From NCBI RefSeq assembly GCF_030815405.1, contig NZ_JAUSWX010000001.1, positions 248,001 to 312,000 on the forward strand: a stretch of DNA of 64,000 bases, written 5' to 3'. The position numbers and the translations under genes were made by a program. The notes below the pieces were generated by a model. It was not told the DNA's origin and searched no databases. It saw nothing but the letters and a program-made list of their open reading frames with translations. Shown piece by piece: positions 25,036 through 33,453 of this stretch. Numbering within the stretch: the first letter of the stretch is position 1; each line of letters begins with the position of its first letter. This DNA comes from Agromyces albus. GTDB taxonomy: Bacteria > Actinomycetota > Actinomycetes > Actinomycetales > Microbacteriaceae.

Positions 25036-25809
25036 TCACCCGACCATCGACGCGGCCGCCTTGTCAAGAAGTATGGTGACTGCCTGGTGCCTTCGTAGCG
25101 CCGACGCGGGGCTCGATCGATCGATCGAGCCCTCGAGTGCCCTGGCCACTGCCTCCGCCTTGCCGGAACCGAACGCGAGCAACACGATTTCGCGCGCGCG
25201 CAGGATCGTTCCGATGCCCTGGGTCAGTGCCTGTGTCGGCACGTCGTCGATCCCACCATCGAAGAACCGGGCGTTGGCCCGGCGAGTCTCGGGCGTGAGA
25301 TCCACCGCGCGGGTGAGGGAGTCGTGCGCCGAGCCGGGTTCATTGAACCCGATGTGGCCGTTGTGGCCGATGCCGAGAATCTGAAGGTCGACTCCGCCGG
25401 CGGAGCGGATGCTCTCCTCGTAGGCGTGCGCGGCCTCCACGAGGTCGGGCGCCGAGCCGTCGGGGATCGCGACCCGGAGAGGATCGAGACCGAGCGATCG
25501 GGTGACCTCCCCGTCGATGACGCTTCGGTAGCTCTGGGGGCGCCGAGGGTCGATGCCCACGTATTCGTCGAGGGCGAAGGCGCTGGCCTGCGAGAGATCG
25601 AGCCCCTCGGTGCGACGAAGCGTCTGGAGGGCCCGGTACACGGGAGAAGGTGTCGATCCCGTGGCGACCCCGAGCACCGCCGTCGGACGAGAGCGGATGA
25701 GGGCCGAGATGCGCTCGGCGGCCATTCCCGCGGCTGACTCGGCGTCGGCGGCGACGACGACGCGGAGAGAAGAGGAGGTGTGTACGGGAGCGGTCGTGGT
25801 GGTCGTCAT
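25036..25809 (-). CDS. nagB: glucosamine-6-phosphate deaminase
   Basis: A 257-residue NagB enzyme of normal length. It converts glucosamine-6-phosphate to fructose-6-phosphate and ammonia in the cytoplasm. Visible motifs are the phosphate loop LGVATGSTPSPVYRAL (46-61), the catalytic LDEYVG with Asp81 and Glu82, and GIGHNGHIGFNEPGS (147-160) with the ring-opening His and the catalytic Asn/Glu region. The ATG overlaps the stop of the upstream kinase gene by four bases (ATGA), so kinase and deaminase are made together. No N-acetylglucosamine-6-phosphate deacetylase gene (nagA) is in the window. Confidence 0.95.
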   Translation of the reverse strand: MTTTTTAPVHTSSSLRVVVAADAESAAGMAAERISALIRSRPTAVLGVATGSTPSPVYRALQTLRRTEGLDLSQASAFALDEYVGIDPRRPQSYRSVIDGEVTRSLGLDPLRVAIPDGSAPDLVEAAHAYEESIRSAGGVDLQILGIGHNGHIGFNEPGSAHDSLTRAVDLTPETRRANARFFDGGIDDVPTQALTQGIGTILRAREIVLLAFGSGKAEAVARALEGSIDRSSPASALRRHQAVTILLDKAAASMVG

Positions 25810-26798
25810 GACCTGGCCCCCGATCGCTCGCCGCGCTTTGACCGGAGCTCCCGGGCCAGTTCGACTGCGCCGTGGACGGGGGGAGTCCTCACGACGACCA
25901 GCTCGACATCGGGAAGGACTCGCGCGAGGTGATGCCGGATGGCGTTCTCGTATGGCGCCTGATTCACGATCACGCCGCCACCGGCGACGACCGTTCGCCC
26001 TGTCGCTCCCCGGTCGATGAGGTGGGCCACGCCGCGGGCGAGATCCGCTGCAGCGGCATTGACGATGCTCGCGGCGGTGCGGGAGCCGGCCTCGACCTGG
26101 TCGAAGACCACGGACGCGTGCGCTCCCCAGGCCGTTCCGTTGGCCAGGAGCGACGCGCGTTCAGCCAGCTCCGCGGAATCCCCGGCCTGGAACGCGGCGA
26201 GCATCGCCGGGTACAGGGGGTCGGCGCCCCCCTCGCCTCTGTCCCAAGCACCGAGTGTGGCGCGAAGCGCAGCAGACACGAGATCGTGCGAGCTTCCCCT
26301 GTCGCCCAAAGGCCAGCCGTAGCCGTCGACTGTCACTCGATCACCATCGGTGGTGGTTCCACTGATCACGGCGCCCGTGCCGACGATCATCTCGATGGTG
26401 GGCCGGATGCCTGTTGCGTGGTGCAGCAGGAGCGCGTCGTTCACCACGGTGACGCTCGCGTCGAGCGCCTCTTCGAGGCGAGCGGTCGCCCGTGACATCT
26501 GCTCGGCGGTGTCGCAGCCGTGCACGCCGGCCACGACGATCGTGCCGCCGGTGACAGCGCCGAGTGAGCGGACGGCGGCGCCGAGTCGGTCGAAATTGCC
26601 TTCGTCGGAGAAGAGTGGGCCGCGACGCCAGTGTTCGGAGGGGATCACGCTCTCGGCGACCGTTCCTTCGTTGTCGACGACGCGGATGTGGGTCTTCGTT
26701 CCTCCGACATCGATGCCGACGAGAGAGAGGACCGCCGTGTACTCGAACGAATCGGCGTTCGACGACGGGTTGCTCGGGGGCTGGCGACTCTCGGGCAC
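25806..26798 (-). CDS. BadF/BadG-type amino-sugar kinase
   Basis: A 330-residue ASKHA-fold kinase of the BadF/BadG/BcrA/BcrD family, which includes N-acetylglucosamine kinase and glucosamine kinase. Motifs are LVGIDVGGTKTHIRVVD (phosphate 1, residues 27-43), VVNDALLLHHATG, MIVGTGAVISGTT (phosphate 2), GYGWPLGDRGSSHDLV and the adenosine segment TVVAGGGVIVNQ. The GD-RGSSHDLV motif is usual in the group. Coupling to nagB without nagA suggests that glucosamine itself may be the substrate (inference). The start is taken as GTG at 26798 since no ATG lies near; GGAGA is close upstream. Confidence 0.85.
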   Translation of the reverse strand: MPESRQPPSNPSSNADSFEYTAVLSLVGIDVGGTKTHIRVVDNEGTVAESVIPSEHWRRGPLFSDEGNFDRLGAAVRSLGAVTGGTIVVAGVHGCDTAEQMSRATARLEEALDASVTVVNDALLLHHATGIRPTIEMIVGTGAVISGTTTDGDRVTVDGYGWPLGDRGSSHDLVSAALRATLGAWDRGEGGADPLYPAMLAAFQAGDSAELAERASLLANGTAWGAHASVVFDQVEAGSRTAASIVNAAAADLARGVAHLIDRGATGRTVVAGGGVIVNQAPYENAIRHHLARVLPDVELVVVRTPPVHGAVELARELRSKRGERSGARS

Positions 26799-27109
26799 GA
26801 CTCTCCGCTTCTGATCAATTCGTCTGTTGCTGGTGAGGAGGGTCGATCCTGTCGCGAGGCGATCGGCGCACCATTGCCTCATAGTGATAATAAAGCACGC
26901 CCCAGACCGTTTTCGCAAGCCGCCTCCGAACCTCGATCGAGCCTCTAAGGGGGAATATATCGAACGTGTAAACGCGTGTTTCTTGGGGAAGAATTTCGCC
27001 CACTGCCCACATTTTGCGTTGACCAGATAACCATTGCACTGATAGAAAAGACCAACTCGAAGTGGTGTTCTGCAGCCCTTCGCCGCTCCCGCCCAACGAA
27101 AGGTCCCCT
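26799..27109. promoter_or_regulatory. 311-base AT-richer divergent control region
   Basis: This gene-free region between the kinase and transporter operons is noticeably richer in A and T than its surroundings. It contains CCATTGC followed by ATAG twice (26871 and 27031), the AT-rich TGATAATAAAG near 26884 that may hold the leftward -10, and AAACGCGTGTTT near 26976, a near-palindrome of the type bound by sugar repressors. Which protein binds is unknown; the ROK regulator encoded nearby is the obvious candidate. Confidence 0.5.
27019..27048 (+). promoter_or_regulatory. putative promoter of the sugar ABC operon
   Basis: TTGACC (27019-27024) and TAGAAA (27043-27048) are 18 bases apart, 61 bases before the GTG start of the binding-protein gene. 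The spacer holds one of the two CCATTGC copies. Confidence 0.5.
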
Positions 27110-28363
27110 GTGAACAACCGAATTCGCGTCGCCGTGGCCGTTGTCGCTGCCGGTGCGCTGCTGGCATCCCTGGCCGCGTGCTCCTCCCCGTCATCCGACG
27201 AGTCAGCTCCACTGCAGTTCGTGCTCTCAGGAGACGGAACGCAGGGAGGCGGCTACCAGAAGATGGCCGACAAGTACTTCGAAGAAACCGGGACCAAGGT
27301 CGAGATCGTGGATGTGCCCGGCGACGACCTCACCACACGCCTGCGGAACAGCGCCCAGGCGAACGACTTGCCGAACATCGCCGCCGCGGCGAACGTCGAC
27401 CCGCTGTGGAAGGACCAGCTCCTCGACCTCTCGAGCATCGCCAAGGACGACAAGGTGCTGCCCACGCTCACCGTCGAAGACCCGGCGGACGGCAAGGTCA
27501 AGGCGCTCCCCTCGAGCCTCACGTCGGTGGGAATGTTCATCAACAAGGACCTGTGGGACAAGGCAGGAGTGAGCTACCCGACCGATGTGAGCCAGACCTG
27601 GACCTGGGACGAGTTCGTGGCCAAGGCCAAGCAGGTGCAGACTGCGACCGGAGCGCAGTACGGACTCACGATGGACCCATCGGCGCACCGCCTTCGTTCC
27701 TTCCTCTACGAGTTCGGCAGCCAGGGAGTCGTGCAGGACGGTGACTCCATCTCGTTCGATGACGAGGGCAGGACGGCGCTCGAGTACTTCAAGGGAATGA
27801 ACGACGACGGCTTCATGCCCAAGTCCGTCTGGACCGCCGGCGAGGACGCGAGTGCGACGTTCAAGAGCGGACAGGTTGCCGCCTACTACTCGGGTGTCTG
27901 GCAGATCGCCGACTTCCAGGCGAACATCACCGAATTCGCGTGGGCATCGGTTCCGACCCCGCAGCAGCCGGTCAAGGCGACCAACTACGGCGCGGCGTCC
28001 TGGATCGTGGGCTTCAGCGGGCAGGGCAAGGACGAGGAGACCGAGAAGTTCATCTCCTGGCTCTACTCGCCTGAGAACTACACCGAGTACTGCGAGATCG
28101 CCGGATGCCTGCCCTCCGTGAGCGGCCTCACCGTGAACTACCCCAAGGACGCGGACGCGTTCGCCCTGTACAACGCGGAGATCGCTGCATCTCCGGCCGT
28201 CTCGGCCGTGCAGACGACGGACCAGCTGCGTCAGGGCTACGAAGGCAAGAGCATGGACGTCGAACCTCTGAAGGACGAGACGGTCAGGTACCTCAGTGGC
28301 GAGCAGACGATCGACCAGACGGTCGACGCGATCATCGCGTCGACGAAGGCCGGGCTCCGCTGA
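27110..28363 (+). CDS. sugar ABC transporter substrate-binding lipoprotein
   Basis: A 417-residue family 1 extracellular solute-binding protein. The signal peptide ends with the lipobox LAAC, Cys24 being the lipidated residue. The core has LQFVLSGDGTQGGGYQKMADKYFEETGTKVEIVDVPGDDL, SSLTSVGMFINKDLWDKAGV, TWTWDEFVAKAKQVQ and AYYSGVWQIADFQ, as in binders of oligosaccharides and sugar derivatives. GTG is the start, with AAAGG seven bases upstream. It is the first gene of a rightward operon continuing into two permeases, an alpha-mannosidase and an unknown enzyme. No ATPase gene is present, so a shared MsiK/UgpC-type ATPase elsewhere is likely (known habit of actinobacteria). Confidence 0.93.
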   Translation: MNNRIRVAVAVVAAGALLASLAACSSPSSDESAPLQFVLSGDGTQGGGYQKMADKYFEETGTKVEIVDVPGDDLTTRLRNSAQANDLPNIAAAANVDPLWKDQLLDLSSIAKDDKVLPTLTVEDPADGKVKALPSSLTSVGMFINKDLWDKAGVSYPTDVSQTWTWDEFVAKAKQVQTATGAQYGLTMDPSAHRLRSFLYEFGSQGVVQDGDSISFDDEGRTALEYFKGMNDDGFMPKSVWTAGEDASATFKSGQVAAYYSGVWQIADFQANITEFAWASVPTPQQPVKATNYGAASWIVGFSGQGKDEETEKFISWLYSPENYTEYCEIAGCLPSVSGLTVNYPKDADAFALYNAEIAASPAVSAVQTTDQLRQGYEGKSMDVEPLKDETVRYLSGEQTIDQTVDAIIASTKAGLR

Positions 28364-28457
28364 GCTGCCGTCCCGGTGCGCCGATGAGGCGCACCGGGAC
28401 GCCGGCCGCATCCGACAGCCCCCGATGACCGCACAGACCCCCTCCGGAGGAGAGACC

Positions 28458-29417
28458 ATGACCAGCACGATGCAGAGCGTCGTCAGCCCCGAGGCCGCGG
28501 ATTCGTCGGTTCTGAGCGGCACCGACTTCACGCCCTCTCCTCGACGCCGACCTCGACGCCGATACCGGCTCACCCCGCTGCTGCTCTCGGCCGGAGTCAT
28601 CGTGCTCTTCGCGCTGTTCTTCCTGTGGCCGGGCGTTCTCGGGCTCGCCTACTCGTTCACCTCGTACCGCGGCTTCGGACCGATGACCTTCATCGGCCTC
28701 GACAACTACACCAGGCTCGCCAGCGACCCGACGTTCTACGCGGCGCTCGGACGCACGTTCATCTACACGGCCTTCTCCGTTCCCCTCGGCTACGCCCTGT
28801 CCCTCGCCCTCGCGGTGGCCCTGACCAACCTCAGGGCCCGCGGGAAGACGGCGGCCCGCATCATCTTCTTCCTGCCGTGGCTGGTGTCGCCCATCGTCAC
28901 CGGGGTCATCTGGCGCTGGATGTTCGGTGAGAACTTCGGCTTCGTGAACTTCGTGATTACCTCGCTCGGCGGTGGTGCGGTGCCGTGGTCGTCTGACGCG
29001 AATCTCTCGCTCATGGTGGTGATCCTGGCGTCGTCGTGGGCCGGCGCCGCCTTCAACATGCTCCTGTTCATCGCGGCCATCAACAACGTGCCGACCTCCT
29101 ACTACGAGGCCGCCCAGCTCGACGGCGCCAACGCCTGGCAGCGTTTCGTCTCGATCACGCTTCCAGGCATCGCCCCGACATCCGTTCTCGTCGTCCTGTT
29201 GATGACCCTGGGTCAGATGAAGGAGTTCGCGATGATCCAGGCACTGAACAACGGTGGCCCGGGCACCGCGAACCAGTTGATCGTGCAGTACATCTACAAG
29301 ACCGGCTTCGGCCAGTCGGACGTGGGCTACGCAAGCGCGGCCTCGATGGTTCTCCTCGTAATCCTCATGATCATCGCGCTCGTCCAGATCGCGATCAGCC
29401 GGAAGGCCAATTCGTAA
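28458..29417 (+). CDS. sugar ABC transporter permease (MalF type)
   Basis: A 319-residue permease with six predicted transmembrane helices after a basic cytoplasmic N terminus (RRRPRRRYR). The EAA loop YYEAAQLDGANAWQRFVSITLPGI is the ATPase contact. FFLPWLVSPIVTGVIWRWMF and NNGGPGTANQLIVQYIYKTGF are typical of family 1 sugar permeases. GGAGGAG lies six to seven bases before the ATG. Its stop overlaps the next permease start by one base (TAATG). Confidence 0.95.
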   Translation: MTSTMQSVVSPEAADSSVLSGTDFTPSPRRRPRRRYRLTPLLLSAGVIVLFALFFLWPGVLGLAYSFTSYRGFGPMTFIGLDNYTRLASDPTFYAALGRTFIYTAFSVPLGYALSLALAVALTNLRARGKTAARIIFFLPWLVSPIVTGVIWRWMFGENFGFVNFVITSLGGGAVPWSSDANLSLMVVILASSWAGAAFNMLLFIAAINNVPTSYYEAAQLDGANAWQRFVSITLPGIAPTSVLVVLLMTLGQMKEFAMIQALNNGGPGTANQLIVQYIYKTGFGQSDVGYASAASMVLLVILMIIALVQIAISRKANS

Positions 29418-30310
29418 TGGCGACCACGATCTCGTCCTCCACGGCACGCCTGTCGGGTAACCCCCCGCGACCGCTGCAGCGCCGGAAGTCCGGCGAGTTC
29501 CGCCGCTCCATACTTCCGACCACCATGCTCTGGGTCCTGGCCATCCTCATCGCCTTCCCGCTGCTGTGGTTCCTCCTCTCGTCGTTCAAGGGGGGAGGCG
29601 AGCTCTTCACCTATCCGCTCTCCTTCCTGCCCAGGGAGTGGACAGCCGACGGCTATGCGCGGGCCTGGGAACGACTCGACTTCGTGCGCTACTTCGGCAA
29701 CACGATGCTCGTGGCGGGCGTCACCACTGTTCTCACGGTCTTCTTCTGCGCGACGGCGGGCTACGCCCTGGCCAAGTACCGCGCCCCCTGGCTGTCGGTG
29801 CTCGCACTCTGCATCCTGTCGATGACGATGCTGCCCGGCGAGGTCATCCTGAACCCGACCTTCACCGTGGTGCGCGACCTGGGCTTCTACAACTCGCTCC
29901 TCGGAGTGATCCTGCCCTCGATCCTCACGCCCACCGGCGTGTTCATGTTCCGGCAGTTCTTCATCACGGTTCCCGACGAACTGCTCGACGCGGCGAGAAT
30001 GGACGGGGCGAGGGAACTCACGATCTTCTTCCGGATCATGCTGCCGCTGGCCCGCCCCATCATGCTGACGCTCGGGATCATCTCGTTCCAGTGGCGTTGG
30101 AACGACTACATCTTCCCGCTCATCATCTTGAGCGATCCGAAGAACTTCACCTTGCAGATCGCCCTGCGCACGTTGATCGGCGCCCAGAACATCGACTGGG
30201 TGATCCTCCTCGCCGCGTCGGTCATTTCGATGATCCCGCTCGTTCTGCTCTATCTCGTGTTCCAGAAATACATCACGAGCTCGGACATCAGCACGGGCCT
30301 GCGCGACTGA
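29417..30310 (+). CDS. sugar ABC transporter permease (MalG type)
   Basis: A 297-residue permease with six transmembrane helices. FPLLWFLLSSFKGGGELFTYP opens the protein after a basic leader, and the EAA-type loop is LLDAARMDGARELTIFFRIMLPLARP. It pairs with the MalF-type permease in the importer channel. It is translationally coupled to that gene by TAATG. The downstream mannosidase starts 42 bases after the stop. Confidence 0.95.
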   Translation: MATTISSSTARLSGNPPRPLQRRKSGEFRRSILPTTMLWVLAILIAFPLLWFLLSSFKGGGELFTYPLSFLPREWTADGYARAWERLDFVRYFGNTMLVAGVTTVLTVFFCATAGYALAKYRAPWLSVLALCILSMTMLPGEVILNPTFTVVRDLGFYNSLLGVILPSILTPTGVFMFRQFFITVPDELLDAARMDGARELTIFFRIMLPLARPIMLTLGIISFQWRWNDYIFPLIILSDPKNFTLQIALRTLIGAQNIDWVILLAASVISMIPLVLLYLVFQKYITSSDISTGLRD

Positions 30311-30352
30311 TCCTCGCCAGACACCACCCGCAGAGAGAAGCTCCACCTCGCC

Positions 30353-33300
30353 ATGCATCGTGATCGAGAGAAGACTGCCGGTCGCGTCGATCGGTTCCTC
30401 AGCGAATCGCTGCCGCCGGCGATCGTCGCAGAATCGTCGCCCCTCGAGGTCGGCATGTGGACGGCCCCCGGCGAACCCGTTCCATTCGCCGAGGCGAGGC
30501 AGGCGTCGTATATCGCCTCGGGTCTGGGCACCGAGTGGGGCGAGGCGTGGGGAACGACCTGGTTCCACCTCGTCGGCGCGGTTCCCGCGCACTGGCCGGC
30601 TGGGCAGCAGCGCTACCGCCCGGAGCTCTCCCTCGACCTGGGTTTCTCGCAATCCAAGCCCGGTTTCCAGTGCGAGGGACTCGTGCGCACCCCAGCCGGA
30701 CGCGCGGTCAAGGGGCTGGAGCCGCGTAACCACCACGTGAACCTCGACTCGTCGCCCGGTGAGGCGATCGAGTTCTACGTGGAGGCGGCATCCAACCCCG
30801 ATCTCTCTGGTGGCGACGACTTCTCCAGCCCGCTCGCCTTCGCTCCCACGCCGTTCGGCGACAGGCTCACAGCCCCCTCAGGAACCCTGTACACACTGGG
30901 TCGCCTCGAGCTGCGGCTGGTCGACGTCGAGCTCGAATCGCTCGAGCGCGAACTCCGCATCCTGCGCGGTCTGATGGCCGAGCTCGACGGAGCCGACCCT
31001 CGACGAGTGACGATCCTGGTGGCCCTCGACCGGGCGCTCGACGCCCTCGATCCGGATGACCTCGCCGGCACGGTCTCCGCCGCCCGCGCGATGCTCGAGC
31101 CGGTGCTCGCTGCACCGGCCGCCCACTCAGCCCACCGGATCGTGGCGACCGGCCATGCCCACATCGATTCCGCGTGGCTCTGGCCGACTCGGGAGACCGT
31201 GCGCAAGTGCATCCGCACGTTCTCCAACGTGCTCGACCTGATGGACCGCGATCCGGAACTGAATTTCACCTGCTCGTCGGCACAGCAGTACGCCTGGGTG
31301 CGAGAAGCGGATCCCGAGCTGTTCTCCCGGCTCGCCGAGCGCGTGCACGAGGGACGCTTCGTTCCGGTCGGCAACATGTGGGTCGAATCCGATGTGACGA
31401 TGCCGAGCGGCGAATCGCTCGCCCGCCAGCTGCTCGAGGGAGGGCGATTCTTCCAGAAGGAGTTCGGCCGGGTCGCCGACGTGGGCTGGCTCCCCGACTC
31501 GTTCGGCTACTCGGGGGCCCTTCCGCAGCTGCTTCGCCAGGCCGGGCTGCGCTGGTTCTTCACCCAGAAGATGAGTTGGAACGAGACCAACGCGATGCCG
31601 CACCACTCGTTCCTCTGGGAGGGAATCGATGGATCACGCATCTTCACCCACTTTCCACCCGTGAACACCTACAGCGGCGACATGCGCCCCACGGAGCTCG
31701 CGCGCGACTCCCGCAACTTCAGCGACCACGGAGTGGCGACCACCTCACTGATGCCCTTCGGCTACGGTGACGGCGGCGGAGGTCCCACACGCGACATGAT
31801 GGCCTCTGGCCGTCTTCAGTCCGACCTCGAGGGATCCCCGCGGCTGCGCTTCGCCACGGCGCACGACTTCTTCGTCGACGCCGAGGCCGAATACACCGAC
31901 CCTCCCGTGTGGTCTGGCGAGATGTACCTCGAGTTCCACCGGGGCATCTTCACGTCGCAGGCGCGCACCAAGCGCGGAAACCGTCGGAACGAGCGGCTGC
32001 TCGCCGAGGCGGAGACCTGGGCCTCGGCGGCAGCCCTGCTGACCGGAGCGCCCTATCCCGGCGAGGAGCTCGACGAACTGTGGCGGGCCGTGCTCCTGCT
32101 GCAGTTCCACGACATCCTTCCCGGCACGGCGATCGCCTGGGTGCACCGCGAGGCCGAGGCGAGCCACGCCGAGACCACCGAGCGGGCCGAGAGGATCATC
32201 GAGACGGCCCTGCGACAGCTGACGGGCGAGGGCACCCACCGGATCGCCGTGAACGCCGCCCCCGTCGTCGTGCGGGGCATTCCCGCACGAACGGGCGTGC
32301 TTCTCGACGCCGAACCGGCCATCGATTCCGCTCTGGGCCGCTCCGAGGTGAACGTGCGCGACGACGATGGGCGCATCGTGCTCGAGAACGACCTCGTCTC
32401 CGTGGTCGTCGACAGCGACGGCACGATCACCAGCATGCTCGACAAGACGAGCGGTCGTGACCTGATCGACGAGGGGTGCCCGGCCAATCTGCTGCAGCTG
32501 CACAGGGACGAGCCGAACCAGTGGGACGCCTGGGACCTCGACGCCTCGTATCGCGCCACCGTGCGCGACCTCCGCGACGGAACCGTGTCACGAGACGGTG
32601 ACGCCGTGATCGTTCGGCACGAGTTCGGCGCGAGCGGCATCGTGCAGCGGATCGAGCTCGATGGTGCCGAGCCGACCGTGCGCATCCGCACCGAGATCGA
32701 CTGGCACGAGCGTCGCAAGCTACTCAAGCTCGCCTTTCCGCTCGATGTGCACGCGGCGGCGGCCTCCTACGAGACGCAGTTCGGTCACATCTCCCGGGCT
32801 GTTCACGCCAACACCTCCTGGGATGCGGCGCGTTACGAGGTCTGCGCACATCGCTGGGTGCACGTCGGCGAACCGGGTTTCGGGGCGGCCATCTCGAACG
32901 ATGGCGTCTACGGCCACGACGTGACACGTCAGGTGACCGACGGCAGGGTGCTCACGGTGGTGCGCCAGTCGCTGCTGCGCGCTCCCAGGTTCCCCGACCC
33001 CGAGGCCGACCAGGGCCTGCACTCGATCACGAGCACCCTCACGGTGGCCCCCGGGATCTCCGACGCGATTCGCGCGGGTCGGGCAGCGGATGCCCCGAGC
33101 CGGGTCGTGCGCGGCGCCCGGGTTCCGCAGCCCCTCGTCAGCGCGCTCCCGCCGACCTTCGCTGGAACGACGTCGGTGATCGCCGAGACGATCAAACTCG
33201 CCGCGGACGGCTCGGGCGACGTGATCGTGCGGCTCTACGAGAGCGAAGGACGGCGAGCGGCCGTGGTGGTCGCCGCCGCCTTCCCGGCCGCATCGTGCAC

Positions 33301-33451
33301 GCTCGTCGATCTGCTCGAGCGGCCGAAAGAGGGCACCGAACCCCGGCCTGAGCACTCCGGCGGCGAAATCCACCTGGAACTACGACCGTTCGAGATCGTG
33401 ACTCTGCGGATCCGTCCAACGGATGAGATCCGCGCGAAGGAAGGCGCCTGA
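30353..33451 (+). CDS. glycoside hydrolase family 38 alpha-mannosidase
   Basis: A 1032-residue GH38 enzyme, the usual size of bacterial class II alpha-mannosidases. The zinc/active-site motif GHAHIDSAWLWPTRETVRKC starts near residue 267 (His268, His270 and Asp272). The catalytic nucleophile is Asp347 in NMWVESDVTMPSGES. GWLPDSFGYSGALPQLLRQ and FHDILPGTAIAWVH are further family signatures; the C-terminal half is the beta-sandwich domain. It has no signal peptide, so it acts on imported glycans in the cytoplasm. The linkage hydrolysed (alpha-1,2, 1,3 or 1,6) cannot be read from sequence. It is third-last in the transporter operon. Confidence 0.95.
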   Translation: MHRDREKTAGRVDRFLSESLPPAIVAESSPLEVGMWTAPGEPVPFAEARQASYIASGLGTEWGEAWGTTWFHLVGAVPAHWPAGQQRYRPELSLDLGFSQSKPGFQCEGLVRTPAGRAVKGLEPRNHHVNLDSSPGEAIEFYVEAASNPDLSGGDDFSSPLAFAPTPFGDRLTAPSGTLYTLGRLELRLVDVELESLERELRILRGLMAELDGADPRRVTILVALDRALDALDPDDLAGTVSAARAMLEPVLAAPAAHSAHRIVATGHAHIDSAWLWPTRETVRKCIRTFSNVLDLMDRDPELNFTCSSAQQYAWVREADPELFSRLAERVHEGRFVPVGNMWVESDVTMPSGESLARQLLEGGRFFQKEFGRVADVGWLPDSFGYSGALPQLLRQAGLRWFFTQKMSWNETNAMPHHSFLWEGIDGSRIFTHFPPVNTYSGDMRPTELARDSRNFSDHGVATTSLMPFGYGDGGGGPTRDMMASGRLQSDLEGSPRLRFATAHDFFVDAEAEYTDPPVWSGEMYLEFHRGIFTSQARTKRGNRRNERLLAEAETWASAAALLTGAPYPGEELDELWRAVLLLQFHDILPGTAIAWVHREAEASHAETTERAERIIETALRQLTGEGTHRIAVNAAPVVVRGIPARTGVLLDAEPAIDSALGRSEVNVRDDDGRIVLENDLVSVVVDSDGTITSMLDKTSGRDLIDEGCPANLLQLHRDEPNQWDAWDLDASYRATVRDLRDGTVSRDGDAVIVRHEFGASGIVQRIELDGAEPTVRIRTEIDWHERRKLLKLAFPLDVHAAAASYETQFGHISRAVHANTSWDAARYEVCAHRWVHVGEPGFGAAISNDGVYGHDVTRQVTDGRVLTVVRQSLLRAPRFPDPEADQGLHSITSTLTVAPGISDAIRAGRAADAPSRVVRGARVPQPLVSALPPTFAGTTSVIAETIKLAADGSGDVIVRLYESEGRRAAVVVAAAFPAASCTLVDLLERPKEGTEPRPEHSGGEIHLELRPFEIVTLRIRPTDEIRAKEGA

Positions 33452-33453
33452 GC

